64,000 nt of DNA from Tomitella fengzijianii (lineage in GTDB: Bacteria > Actinomycetota > Actinomycetes > Mycobacteriales > Mycobacteriaceae), in the NCBI RefSeq assembly GCF_007559025.1, contig NZ_CP041765.1:3221501-3285500 (forward strand). The letters run 5' to 3'. Positions 16,148-25,488 of this stretch are shown here, piece after piece. Every line of letters begins with the position of its first letter. Positions within the stretch are counted from its first letter, which is position 1. Both the position numbers and the translations under genes were made by a program. Under the pieces are notes generated by a model. It was given only the letters and a program-made list of their open reading frames with translations. It made no database searches and was not told where the DNA came from.

Positions 16148-16521
16148 GCCCTGGTCAGCCACGATTCCGGTTCCTCCTCTCCCCACGCCGGCTGCCCGAT
16201 CGCCGCCGCCCCGGCCGCGTCGGGCAATCCGATGCGGCCCAGGAGGCCGTCGTCGATTCCGCCTGCGGAGAGTTCCGCACGCTGCCGCGCCTGCGACGCC
16301 GCGGCCGCCGCGGTGCACACCCGCAGGATCCGGGCGGCGAGCTGCTCGCGATCGCATCGCGCCGGCAGCTGCGGGTCGACGTGCACGTGCGCGGGCAACC
16401 CCGACGGCGCTGCGTGCACGCGCACCGCGCCCGAACGCTCCGCGGCACCCGCCGCCCCCTCGCCGGCCTCGTCGTGCTCCACACAGGTCTCCCCGGTGCG
16501 CACGGTTTCACCGATCACCAT
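16144..16521 (-). CDS. YbaB/EbfC-like ESX-associated protein, first copy
   Basis: 125-residue protein whose middle (VRVHAAPSGLPAHVHVDPQL, then REQLAARILRVCTAAAAASQARQRAEL) matches the YbaB pattern of a beta meander followed by a long helix. The N-terminal helix of that fold is short or replaced by an acidic stretch. The last 30 residues are acidic and glutamate-rich (GEEEPESW). It overlaps the second YbaB-like gene by 4 bases. Two such genes in tandem suggest a heterodimer. Function inferred only from fold resemblance and position. Confidence 0.55.
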   Translation of the reverse strand: MVIGETVRTGETCVEHDEAGEGAAGAAERSGAVRVHAAPSGLPAHVHVDPQLPARCDREQLAARILRVCTAAAAASQARQRAELSAGGIDDGLLGRIGLPDAAGAAAIGQPAWGEEEPESWLTRA

Positions 16522-16600
16522 TGCTCCCCCTCGACTTGTCCACTACCGGCTCTCCCCACGCCGGATCGAGTCCTGCCCCGCACTGGCAGAACGTCGACTC

Positions 16601-17833
16601 TCATCCGGCCGTCGGCCGATAGAACCCTTGGAACTGCATGTCCGCGTTGGTCGTCCGCAGTGACGAGACCTGCACTGGATCGCCTGCCTCGATCATCCGT
16701 CCGTCGCCGAGGACCATGGCGACGTGTCCGTCCCACACCGCCAGGTCTCCGGGCGCCAGCGCGTCGGCCGGCACCGGCATGCCCACCGACTGGTTCTCCG
16801 CGAGCCGCGGCAGGTCCACGCCGGCCTGCCCGTACGCCCACTGTGTGAGCCCGCTGCAGTCGAGGCCCTCCCCAGGGTCGGTCCCGCCCCAGCTGTATGG
16901 GACTCCGCGCTGCGTCAGCGCCGCGCGGACCGCATCCGCCGCCTCGGCGTTCGGTGCGGTGACCACGTCGCCGTTCGGCAACCTGACGTCCGCACCGCCG
17001 CCGACGAAGCCCGCCCCCGCCTCGGCGCCCGCCGGTACCGCGCCGCCGGCCGCGGCCGTCGCCGTCTGCGCGCCATCCGCTGCACCCGCGCACGCAGGAC
17101 AGGTGCATCCGGGCGGGCACGGACCGTCCACGACCGCGGCCTCACCACTCCCGGGTGCGGTCGGCGGTCCTGCGTCGTCAGCCCCTGCCTCGAAGAACGC
17201 GTCCACCCGGCCCTTGACGTCCCCCCAGGCATCCACGGCCGCGGCACGCACCTGCCCGGTCAGGTCGGCCCCCGCCTGCGAGAGCCCCTCCGCGAAGCGC
17301 GCCAGCCCGCCCGCATCGGGCATCGCCGGCAACGGCACCTGCGGAATGTACGGCGCCAACTCCGCGGCGTGGGCCTCCAGCTCGCCGCGCATGCGTGCCA
17401 CCACGGCCAGCGCCTGCTCGACGTGGTCGGCGGCCGCGGCCACCACCGCGACCTGGCCCGCCGGAGTGAGCAGCGCCGGCCCCTGACAGGCGACGACGGC
17501 GAGAAAGGAGTCAAGGATCCCGCCGAGTTCCCCCACGCCGCGCCGCACTCCCGCCGCGGCATCGGCGAGCACCGTGGCGATGCCGTCGCCTTGCTCCACC
17601 AGCGCGGCCCCGGCGCGGCCCGCCTGTGCCGCCAGCCGTGCGCACGCGTCCGCGTCCGCTCCCTGCCAGCCGGCGCCCACCGCTCCTGCCGAGATGACCC
17701 CCGTGCGCATCGCCGCCGCGATCCCCGACGACCCTTCGCGCACGCGGGTGTCCGCGCCGCACGCACCCAGATCTCCGGTGCCCGCCTGCGCGATCAAGTC
17801 GGTGATCGGCCGCGCCAGCGCCTCGGCGATCAC
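16601..17833 (-). CDS. NlpC/P60 peptidoglycan hydrolase with N-terminal WXG-like helical domain
   Basis: 410-residue cell-wall hydrolase in the ESX unit. Residues 1-220 are alanine-rich helices including a WQG turn (VGAGWQGADADACAR, about residue 56), resembling a WXG100/EspB-like module, and no Sec signal peptide is present. A proline/cysteine-containing linker (PCPPGCTCPACAG) leads to the NlpC/P60 domain with Cys326 in GLDCSGLTQWAYGQAG and His370 in WDGHVAMVLGDG. This design suggests export through the ESX system and local cleavage of peptidoglycan to let the secretion complex pass. It overlaps the EspC-like gene by 4 bases. Confidence 0.85.
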   Translation of the reverse strand: MIAEALARPITDLIAQAGTGDLGACGADTRVREGSSGIAAAMRTGVISAGAVGAGWQGADADACARLAAQAGRAGAALVEQGDGIATVLADAAAGVRRGVGELGGILDSFLAVVACQGPALLTPAGQVAVVAAAADHVEQALAVVARMRGELEAHAAELAPYIPQVPLPAMPDAGGLARFAEGLSQAGADLTGQVRAAAVDAWGDVKGRVDAFFEAGADDAGPPTAPGSGEAAVVDGPCPPGCTCPACAGAADGAQTATAAAGGAVPAGAEAGAGFVGGGADVRLPNGDVVTAPNAEAADAVRAALTQRGVPYSWGGTDPGEGLDCSGLTQWAYGQAGVDLPRLAENQSVGMPVPADALAPGDLAVWDGHVAMVLGDGRMIEAGDPVQVSSLRTTNADMQFQGFYRPTAG

Positions 17834-18144
17834 AGCGCGCCTCCCGCCGACAGCGCTCCGGCCTGCGCGGCCTCGTGCTGCTCATACGCGTCTGCGATGA
17901 CCGACGCCGTCGTCCCTGCCGCCCCGAGGACCTCGGCCAGGCCCGCCACCCCGGCGCCGTGCGCGGCGTGTGCCGCCGCGAAGGACTCCACGAAACCGCC
18001 GCCCAGGACCCCGAACACAGGGCCCAGAGCCGCCGCCATCGCCGCGGAGTCCACCCCGGAATGCGCCGCGACCCCGTCACCGGCTTCCGTGAACTCGCCT
18101 GCACACCAACGGATGTGGTCGACGGACACGATCAAATCCCCCAT
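17830..18144 (-). CDS. EspC-like type VII secretion target (DUF2580 family)
   Basis: 104-residue helical protein of the EspC/DUF2580 group. It begins MGDLIVSVDHIRWCAGEF, has a glycine break at about residues 47-50 and ends with SVIADAYEQHEAAQ, in which Tyr87-x3-Glu91 is the general T7SS export motif YxxxD/E. The ATG at 18144 is preceded by a G6 tract. It overlaps the NlpC/P60 gene by ATGA; in Mycobacterium EspC-type proteins are co-secreted with ESX substrates. Here its likely partner is the helical N-terminal half of that hydrolase. Confidence 0.8.
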   Translation of the reverse strand: MGDLIVSVDHIRWCAGEFTEAGDGVAAHSGVDSAAMAAALGPVFGVLGGGFVESFAAAHAAHGAGVAGLAEVLGAAGTTASVIADAYEQHEAAQAGALSAGGAL

Positions 18145-18349
18145 GCGAAACCCCCCAAAGCTCTTTCCGTCCCGCCGGAATCCCTCCGGCGACTCCCCAC
18201 GCCTCCCGGCCTCCCCCGAGGTGATGCCGACGTCCACGCCGCCCCCGCGGCCGGACGATTCCGACAGTACACGGGCAGGCCGTCGGCGGCGGCGCACAAC
18301 GGAAGTTATCCACAGGCGCGGCCGCAGTTGCGCATAGCCCTTCGGCGAG

Positions 18350-21300
18350 TCATTCCGCAGCCTCCGAGAGCGCAAGCTGCACCAGGCGCCGCCCTCCGGA
18401 CCTGGTGACCAGCATGCCCCTCCCGGGCGGCATCCTTTCCGGCCGGGCACCGCCGATCAGCGGCCCCTCGTCGCGGCTGCCGTTCATGACGACCCCGTCT
18501 GTCGACAGGTCCTTCAGTCGGCCGAGCACCGGATCGAACATGGCCCTCGCCGCGCCGCCGGTACGCCGGGCGATCACGAGGTGGAATCCGATGTCCTTGC
18601 CCTGTGAGAGGTAGTCCACCAACGGCTGCAACGGGTTTCCGGACGCTGTGGCGACCAGGTCGTAGTCGTCGACGACGAGCACGATCTCCGGGCCCTCCCA
18701 CCATGAACGGGCACGCAGCTGCGCCTGGGTGACGTCCGTACCCGGAAGTCGCTCCGCGAGCACCGACCTCAAGTGCGCCACCATGCGTCCGAGGATGTCC
18801 GCGGTGGTGGCGTATCCGGCCAGGTGCGGCCCCTCGACCTCGCCGAGCATCGTGCGGCGATAGTCGACCACGATCAGCTTCACCTGCTCCGCGGTGAACT
18901 CCTCGACCAGGCCGCGGCACAGCGTGCGTAGCGCACTGGTCTTGCCGGATTCAGGGTCGGCGAACACCATGAAGTGCGGCTGGTCGTCGAGCCGCGCGTG
19001 CACCGGCGCCAGTGCCGCCTCGTCGAGCCCCAGCGGCACGGCAAGCCCGGCGCGGCCGGGTCCGCACTGCTCTGCCAGTTCCTCCCGTCGCAGGATCCGC
19101 GGCAGCATGCGTATCCCCGGGGCGGCGCGGCCCGGCCACCGTCTGCACAGCAGTTCCACCGCGTGCGCCCCGGCGTCGGCGGTTTCACTCACTTCGCCGT
19201 CGCCGGCGGCCGTCAGACGCGGCTCCGCGATCAACAGGTGCAGCCCCTCGTCCGTGAGGCCGCGGCCCGGGCGGCCCGCCGGAACCTGGGCCGCACGCTT
19301 CCGATGCATCTCCGAATCGGCGGGGTCCCCCAGCCGCAACTCGATGCGCGTGCCGATCATGTCCTTGAGCGCCGGGCGAAGCTCCGCCCACCTGTTCGCC
19401 GTGATGACCACGTGCACTCCGTAGGACAGCCCGCGCACGGCGAGCGCGTGGATCTGCGGCTCGAGCTGCTCGAAGTCCTGCCGGACGACGGCGAACCCGT
19501 CCACCACCAGAAACACGTCTCCGAATCGGTCGAGGCGGTGACCCTCCGGTTTCCCCGTCCCGGCACGGAGTGTGCGGAACCGGTCCATGGACTCGACGCC
19601 GAGCCGCGCGAACTGCTCCTCCCGCGCGTCGACGATCGCGGTGAGCTCCGCGACCGTGCGACGCACCAAGTCGGTGTCCCGCCGCCCGGCCACCGAGCCC
19701 ACGTGCGGAACTCCGGACAGGCCGGCGAGGGCGCCGCCTCCGAAATCGAGGCAGTAGACCTGCACTTCGTCGGGCGAGCACCGCGCAGCCAGCGCCAGCA
19801 CCAGAGTGCGCGCGGCGGTCGATTTGCCGGACTGCGGCCCGCCGACGATCGCCGCATTGCCGCCGGCGCCCTCCAGCCGCACCGTGAGAATGTCGCGGCG
19901 CTGGTCGAAAGGCCGATCCACCAGGGCCACCGGGACCGCGAGAGCGCCGTGGCCGCGGCGCGGGCCGGCCGCGTCGAGCAGCACGCCGAGCGCGGGGGAT
20001 GCTCCGAGCGGGGGCAACCACACTTCGTGCGCACGGTATGCGGCGGATCGCAACCGCTCGACGACCACGTCCAGCAGCACCGGTGCAGCGTGGTCCGGTT
20101 CTTCGACCTGTGCGGACGGCCTGTGCACGGCGGCCACCGGCGGCGTCCGCGATTGCGCGGTGAACAGCATCGCCCACGCCCGCTGCGCCTGCGCCGCAGA
20201 TGCGGCCGCGGATCCCGACCGGGGCACCGGCCCGGACGCGTACGCCGCGGTGAACCGGATCAGCTCACCGGAATCGCACTTGAGGTAACCGGAACCCGGA
20301 ACAGCCGGAAGGTGGTAGGCGTCCGGCACCCCGAGCACGCTCCGGGACTCGTTGCCGGAGAACGTCTTGAGTCCGATCCGGTAGGACAGGTGGCTGTCCA
20401 GACCACGCAGCCTGCCCTCGTCCAGCCGCTGGCTGGCCAGCAGCAGATGCATGTGCAGCGAACGGCCCAGCCTGCCGATGGCCACGAACAGCTCGGCGAA
20501 CTCCGGTTGCCGGCTGAGCAGCTCCGAGAACTCGTCCACGACGATGAACAACGCGGGCAGCGGGGCGAGATCCGCGCCGTCGGTGCGCGCGGCCTCGTAG
20601 TCGCCGACGTTCGCGAAGTTCCCGGCGGCGCGCAACAGCTCCTGGCGCCGGTGCATTTCGCCCGAAAGCGCATCGCGCATGCGGTCCACCATCGGCAGCT
20701 CGTCCTCGAGGTTGGTGATGACGGCCGACACGTGCGGCGCGTTCTCCAGGCCCAGGAACGTGGCGCCGCCCTTGAAGTCCACGAGCACCAGATTGAGCTG
20801 TTCCGGTCCGTGCGTGACCAGCAGCGAGACCACGAGCGTGCGCAGCAGTTCGGACTTGCCCGATCCCGTGGCGCCGATGCACAGGCCGTGAGGGCCCATG
20901 CCGCCCTCAGCGGACTCTTTGAGATCGATCTCCACCGGCATTCCGGAGGGGTCGAACCCGATGGGCACGCGCAGGCGGTCGCGTCCGATCCGCCGTACCC
21001 ACGCGCCGGCGGGGCTCAGGGCCGACGGGTCGGCGATCCCCAACAGAGACATCAGACCGCGGCCGCCCGGGCCGGCGGGCACCCCCGCGTCCGGCCCGCC
21101 GTGCGCCACCCGGTATCCGGCGAGGGCGCGCGCCGTCGCGGCCGCCTCCGCCGCGCCGACGGCGTCCACCGTGCCGAAGTCCTCGACGCCGGCCGCGCTG
21201 TGCCCGGCGATGCGCCCTCCGGAGACCTCGCAGCGCAGGCCGCGACGCGCCGCGAGCCGTTCCAGCTCTCCGGTGAGGTCGAGAACCGTCACCCCGTCCA

Positions 21301-22306
21301 CTCCGGCGGCGCACAACCGCTCGTCGCCCAGGACGTGGCCGCCGTCGAGCACGACGACGATGTGCGCCTGCCCCGGCACGGGATCGGCGAGGCGGGAGTA
21401 GCGGCCTCGGCCAGCCAGATCGCCGTCGAGCGTGTCCTCCAGGTCGTGGAGCGACCGGAACACCAGCGAGCCGCGGCCGGGCCGGTCTCCGCCCGGCGGG
21501 CGGGCGTGCGGAAGCCACTTGATCCATCCCCAGTCCACGCCGTCCGGGTCGGGCGAGACCAGGCACACCCGTACGTGGTCGGGCCCGTGGAATACGCACA
21601 GCTGCAGCAGCATCGCGCGCACCGCCGACCGCGCCTGCGACCTGTCTCCACCGAGGACGATCGCCGCGAACCCGCGCAGCGACACCGCAGTGGGAAGCCG
21701 CGGCACCACCGAATGCGTGTGGACGAACCGGCGCATCGCCACCGCGGAGATGGGCTCGAGGTCCTCCAGCGGCCCCAACGCCGGGACGGCGAGCGTGGTG
21801 GCCAGGCGCTGGTCTCCCAGGCCGATGCGCAGGTGGCAGTAGTCCGGCTGCTCCGGCAGCCGCTCCCACATGCGGCGACCGCCCACGAGCCCGCGCAGCG
21901 CCCCCGGCTCCGGATGGTGCCAGCCCAGGCCCGCACGCTGCGCACGCACGGTCTCGGCCACCTGGTCCCGCACCCCGGCGAGGTAGCGGAAGTAGTCCTT
22001 CCGCTCCTCGTCCAGCTCCGCGGGCCGCTTGGACCGCGAACCCCCTGCCCCGCCGAGCATCCCCACCATGGAGAACACCATCATTATCGGGAAGAGCAAG
22101 GTCATCGGGTTGTTCATGCCTCCCGACGCCACCATGAGCGCCACCATGCCGAGCATCGCGACCACCATGACGACCGGCATCAGCCGCTGCAGCAGCCCAC
22201 CGGGCACCGGACGCGGCACCGACGGCGGCGGTTGCAGCTCGAGCTCCCCGCCCGGCACCTGCGGCGCGGGCAGGCGCGGCCGCCGGACGAAGTCGCGCGT
22301 AGTCAT
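18350..22306 (-). CDS. eccC: Type VII secretion ATPase EccC (single-chain FtsK/SpoIIIE type)
   Basis: Motor of the ESX secretion complex, 1318 residues. Two membrane helices (about residues 42-85) lead to three P-loop ATPase domains. Walker A motifs: GATGSGKSELLRT near 475, GGPQSGKSTAART near 822 and DPESGKTSALRT near 1117. Walker B in domain 1 is LFIVVDEFSELL; domains 2 and 3 have VVDGF and VVDDY, so only the first has the full Asp-Glu pair, as is usual for EccC. It is one polypeptide, unlike the split EccCa/EccCb of ESX-1. The ATG at 22306 follows a G6 tract and starts MTTRDFVRRP. It heads the leftward substrate operon. Confidence 0.95.
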   Translation of the reverse strand: MTTRDFVRRPRLPAPQVPGGELELQPPPSVPRPVPGGLLQRLMPVVMVVAMLGMVALMVASGGMNNPMTLLFPIMMVFSMVGMLGGAGGSRSKRPAELDEERKDYFRYLAGVRDQVAETVRAQRAGLGWHHPEPGALRGLVGGRRMWERLPEQPDYCHLRIGLGDQRLATTLAVPALGPLEDLEPISAVAMRRFVHTHSVVPRLPTAVSLRGFAAIVLGGDRSQARSAVRAMLLQLCVFHGPDHVRVCLVSPDPDGVDWGWIKWLPHARPPGGDRPGRGSLVFRSLHDLEDTLDGDLAGRGRYSRLADPVPGQAHIVVVLDGGHVLGDERLCAAGVDGVTVLDLTGELERLAARRGLRCEVSGGRIAGHSAAGVEDFGTVDAVGAAEAAATARALAGYRVAHGGPDAGVPAGPGGRGLMSLLGIADPSALSPAGAWVRRIGRDRLRVPIGFDPSGMPVEIDLKESAEGGMGPHGLCIGATGSGKSELLRTLVVSLLVTHGPEQLNLVLVDFKGGATFLGLENAPHVSAVITNLEDELPMVDRMRDALSGEMHRRQELLRAAGNFANVGDYEAARTDGADLAPLPALFIVVDEFSELLSRQPEFAELFVAIGRLGRSLHMHLLLASQRLDEGRLRGLDSHLSYRIGLKTFSGNESRSVLGVPDAYHLPAVPGSGYLKCDSGELIRFTAAYASGPVPRSGSAAASAAQAQRAWAMLFTAQSRTPPVAAVHRPSAQVEEPDHAAPVLLDVVVERLRSAAYRAHEVWLPPLGASPALGVLLDAAGPRRGHGALAVPVALVDRPFDQRRDILTVRLEGAGGNAAIVGGPQSGKSTAARTLVLALAARCSPDEVQVYCLDFGGGALAGLSGVPHVGSVAGRRDTDLVRRTVAELTAIVDAREEQFARLGVESMDRFRTLRAGTGKPEGHRLDRFGDVFLVVDGFAVVRQDFEQLEPQIHALAVRGLSYGVHVVITANRWAELRPALKDMIGTRIELRLGDPADSEMHRKRAAQVPAGRPGRGLTDEGLHLLIAEPRLTAAGDGEVSETADAGAHAVELLCRRWPGRAAPGIRMLPRILRREELAEQCGPGRAGLAVPLGLDEAALAPVHARLDDQPHFMVFADPESGKTSALRTLCRGLVEEFTAEQVKLIVVDYRRTMLGEVEGPHLAGYATTADILGRMVAHLRSVLAERLPGTDVTQAQLRARSWWEGPEIVLVVDDYDLVATASGNPLQPLVDYLSQGKDIGFHLVIARRTGGAARAMFDPVLGRLKDLSTDGVVMNGSRDEGPLIGGARPERMPPGRGMLVTRSGGRRLVQLALSEAAE

Positions 22307-22540
22307 CCGATCCCCCCTCGACTCGGCCGGCCCGCGCCGCGCTGTGACGCGACGACCCCGACCGGACCCCGACCGCCCTCCCCGGCGATCGGACGCATCG
22401 TATGCGACCCCACCGACACGTTCATCCGCCGGGCACGGTGTTGTACGGTGACCACCGCATGGGGGAAGGGCGCCGCCGCAGGCGCCGGGGGACGCCGCGC
22501 GGCCGCATCCGCGCAGAGGATCATCGCCGGGGGGCATCGC

Positions 22541-24067
22541 GTGGGATCAGCGCTCGTCACAGGGGAATCGGCTCCGTCCGCGGGCACGTCCGACGTCGGC
22601 CCGGCGACGTCTCCGGAGTCGTGCTCGCTCTCGCTGATCGCACCGGAGACGCAGGTGGACGTCACCGTCCCCGCGTCCGTGCCGGTCGCCGCCCTGATAC
22701 CGGAACTCGTCGAGTTGACGTCGGCGCACCGGCGCACGATCGCCGCCCCGCACGCGCACGACGAGGACGGCGCGGTCTGGGTGCTCGCGCCGGTCGGGGC
22801 CGCCCCGCTGTCCCCGGAGTCCACCCTCGCCGAGCAGGGCATCGTCGACGGGACGCTGCTGCACCTGCAGCGATCCGCCGCCGCCGCGCCCGAGCCGCTG
22901 TTCGACGACGTCGTCGATGCCGTGTCCGTCGCCGGGGCGGAGAGGTTCGCACAGTGGGGCGCACCGGCGGCCCGGCGTCTGGCGTTCGCCGTCGCCGTGA
23001 CAGCCGCGTCCGCCGGGGCGTGGATGCTCCTCGCGCCCTCGCTGCCGGATCTTCCGCTGCTGCCACGCACCGCCTGGACATCGGGGACTCCCGGCACCGC
23101 CCAGGGCGCACGAACCGCCGTGGCGGCCGTGTGCGCGGTCCTCGCCGCGATAGCGAGCCCGGTGGTCGCGCGGGTCTACGGGGATGCCGGGACGGGAAGG
23201 GTGCTCGGCTACTGCGCTCTTCCGTTCGCCTTCGTGGCCGGGGCCTTGCTTCCACAGCCGCTGGTGGGGCCCGCCGGGCTGCTCGCCGGCTGCGCCTTCG
23301 CCGCGGCGTGCGCCGTGGCATGCTCCCGCGCCGAGCGCTCGGGCATCCTGGTGCACACGGCGACGACCACCGCGTGTCTGACGGTCGGCTCCGCCTCGGC
23401 GCTGGCGGCCTTCACCCATCCCGGCGCGCAGGCGACGGGGGCCGGGCTGCTCGTCGCGGCGGTCGTCGTGCCGGCGCTCGCCCCCAGGCTGACCGTGCTG
23501 CTCGTACGGCTGCCGATGCCGCCCGTGCCATCGCGGGACGTCCGCGCCGACCTCGCCGCCGACTCCTGCGCACCCGCCCGCCTCGCGCCGCACCTGGTCG
23601 AGGGGACGGTGAACGCCGGCCGCTGCCTCGCCGGGATCATGGCGGGCGCGGCGGCGACCGCCGCAGCGGGCGCGCTCAGCGTGACACTGTCGCCCGCACC
23701 GCTCTCGTGGCCGGGCACCGTGCTCGCCGCCGTGGTGTGCACGGTCCTCATGCTCCGCGGGCGTGGGCACGCGGACACCGCGCCGGCCGCGATCCTGGTG
23801 TCCGGCGGCGCAGTCACGGCGATCCTCACCACCGCCGCGGCCGTCGGCTCGTCCGGCTCCCCGCACGGCCCCGCCGTGGTGACCGGGGCGGTCCTGGCCG
23901 CGACGGCAGTGGCGGTGGCGCTGTACTGCGGGGTTGCGGCCCAGCGGATCGGGTTCTCCCCTGTCGTGCGCAGGGGCGTGGAGCTGGCCGAGTACGCGCT
24001 CATCGCGTCGGTGCTGCCGCTCGCGCTGTGGGTGATGGGCGCCTACTCCGCCATGCGGTCGCTGTGA
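22541..24067 (+). CDS. eccD: Type VII secretion integral membrane protein EccD
   Basis: 508-residue channel component of the ESX complex. An N-terminal cytosolic ubiquitin-like domain (about residues 28-110, LIAPETQVDVTVPASVPVAALIPELV...GTLLHLQRS) is followed by about eleven hydrophobic helices (about 150-508). The start is the GTG at 22541, six bases after a G6 tract; the frame is open far upstream, but that sequence is antisense to eccC and not coding. The stop overlaps the mycP GTG by 4 bases. It is divergent from eccC across 234 bases. Confidence 0.93.
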   Translation: MGSALVTGESAPSAGTSDVGPATSPESCSLSLIAPETQVDVTVPASVPVAALIPELVELTSAHRRTIAAPHAHDEDGAVWVLAPVGAAPLSPESTLAEQGIVDGTLLHLQRSAAAAPEPLFDDVVDAVSVAGAERFAQWGAPAARRLAFAVAVTAASAGAWMLLAPSLPDLPLLPRTAWTSGTPGTAQGARTAVAAVCAVLAAIASPVVARVYGDAGTGRVLGYCALPFAFVAGALLPQPLVGPAGLLAGCAFAAACAVACSRAERSGILVHTATTTACLTVGSASALAAFTHPGAQATGAGLLVAAVVVPALAPRLTVLLVRLPMPPVPSRDVRADLAADSCAPARLAPHLVEGTVNAGRCLAGIMAGAAATAAAGALSVTLSPAPLSWPGTVLAAVVCTVLMLRGRGHADTAPAAILVSGGAVTAILTTAAAVGSSGSPHGPAVVTGAVLAATAVAVALYCGVAAQRIGFSPVVRRGVELAEYALIASVLPLALWVMGAYSAMRSL

Positions 24068-25488
24068 CGGCGCGGCGCAACCGACTCGCCGCGGCCATGG
24101 TGCCCGTGGCGCTGATGATGCTGGCGGCGGCCGTGACCGTCGCCGCACCCGCCGCCGCGGACGTGCGGCAGACGGCCCCGTGTGCCGTCGCCGATCGCGC
24201 CCCCGGCGCGCCGCCTGTGGGCGTCCCACCCGCGCAGGCCCTCCTCCACGTGTCGGACCTGTGGCGATTCGGCTCCGGGCAGGGCCAGACGGTGGCCGTC
24301 ATCGACACGGGCGTCGCACCCCACCCGCGGCTGCGGAACCTGACCGCCGGCGGAGATCTCGTGCAGGCCGGCGGCCCGGGGGCAGCTGGTGCCGGCCTGA
24401 CCGACTGCGACGCGCATGGCACGCTCGTGGCCGGCCTCATCGCCGCCGCGCCCTCGCCGCACGACGGCTTCGCCGGAGTCGCACCCGACGCGCGCGTCCT
24501 CTCGATCCGGCAGTCCTCCGCGAAGTTCACCGACGCCGACGGTGCGGCCGGGGCCGCGGGCACCGGCGAGGACGGGACGGTCGGCGGCCGCGGGGTCGGG
24601 ACCATCGGCACGCTGGCGCGCGCGATACGCATGGCGGCCGACCAGGGCGCCACCGTCATCAACATCTCCGAGGTGGCGTGCGGGCAGGGCGTCGGTTCGC
24701 TGCGCACGCCAACTCTCGCCGACGCCGTCGACTATGCGGCCGAGCGCGACATCGTGATCGTCGTGGCCGCCGGGAACACCCGCGGCGACAGCGGCGCCTG
24801 CCGGCAGAACCCGACCGAACGCGACCCGCTGCAACCGCATTCGCGCGGATGGGACTCCGCCTTCACCGACGTCGCCCCCGCGCACTACACCGACCACGTC
24901 ATCACGGTCGCCTCGGTGGACCCGGGCGGCGCGCCCTCGGACTTCAGCGTGGCGGGGCCGTGGGTGACGGTGGCCGCCCCCGGCACGGCCGTCACCTCGC
25001 TCGCCAACAGACCGGACGGCGGCCTGGCCGACCGGGTGCGCACCGAGCGGGGCGTCGCGGCCATCGAGGGGACCAGCTTCGCCGCGCCGCTCGTCGCCGG
25101 CCTGGCCGCGGATATCCGATCGCGGTTCCCCGCCCTGTCCGCGACGGAGGTGGTCGAGCGGATCGTCGCGACCGCCGTCCCCGGGCCGCACGGGTGGGAA
25201 CCGACCGTCGGCTATGGCGTGATCGATCCGATGTCCGCCCTCACCACGCCGCCTGCGGCGCTGCCGGCACTGCGGTTCGGGGGCGCGGGGCCGGGGAACG
25301 GAGGGCCCGGCGGCCGCACCGCCGCCCTGGCGACGGGGCCGGTCCCGCAGCCACGCGACACCACCGCCCGCGACCGCGCACTGCTCGCCGCCGCGGCGTC
25401 CGCCGCAGCGCTCTGCGCCGCGGGCATCGGCGCCGCGATCCTGCGCCGCGCACGTCCGCGCCGCGCAAACGCGCTCAGTCGGCGGTGA
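24064..25488 (+). CDS. mycP: Type VII secretion-associated serine protease mycosin
   Basis: 474-residue membrane-anchored subtilisin-like protease that stabilises the ESX complex on the outer face. A signal peptide covers residues 1-33. The catalytic triad is visible: Asp81 in VAVIDTGVAPHP, His118 in DCDAHGTLVAG and Ser338 in EGTSFAAPLVAG, with the oxyanion region VVAAGNTRG. A proline/glycine linker and one C-terminal helix (LLAAAASAAALCAAGIGAAIL) with a basic cytosolic tail follow. The GTG overlaps the eccD stop. Its last 14 bases overlap the convergent eccB gene end. Confidence 0.95.
   Translation: MTARRNRLAAAMVPVALMMLAAAVTVAAPAAADVRQTAPCAVADRAPGAPPVGVPPAQALLHVSDLWRFGSGQGQTVAVIDTGVAPHPRLRNLTAGGDLVQAGGPGAAGAGLTDCDAHGTLVAGLIAAAPSPHDGFAGVAPDARVLSIRQSSAKFTDADGAAGAAGTGEDGTVGGRGVGTIGTLARAIRMAADQGATVINISEVACGQGVGSLRTPTLADAVDYAAERDIVIVVAAGNTRGDSGACRQNPTERDPLQPHSRGWDSAFTDVAPAHYTDHVITVASVDPGGAPSDFSVAGPWVTVAAPGTAVTSLANRPDGGLADRVRTERGVAAIEGTSFAAPLVAGLAADIRSRFPALSATEVVERIVATAVPGPHGWEPTVGYGVIDPMSALTTPPAALPALRFGGAGPGNGGPGGRTAALATGPVPQPRDTTARDRALLAAAASAAALCAAGIGAAILRRARPRRANALSRR

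Noticed and set aside
18974..22540. Very long open frame on the plus strand running through eccC into eccD
   Set aside because: It is antisense to eccC with histidine/arginine-rich translation caused by high GC; the real gene begins at the GTG 22541 behind a G6 ribosome site.
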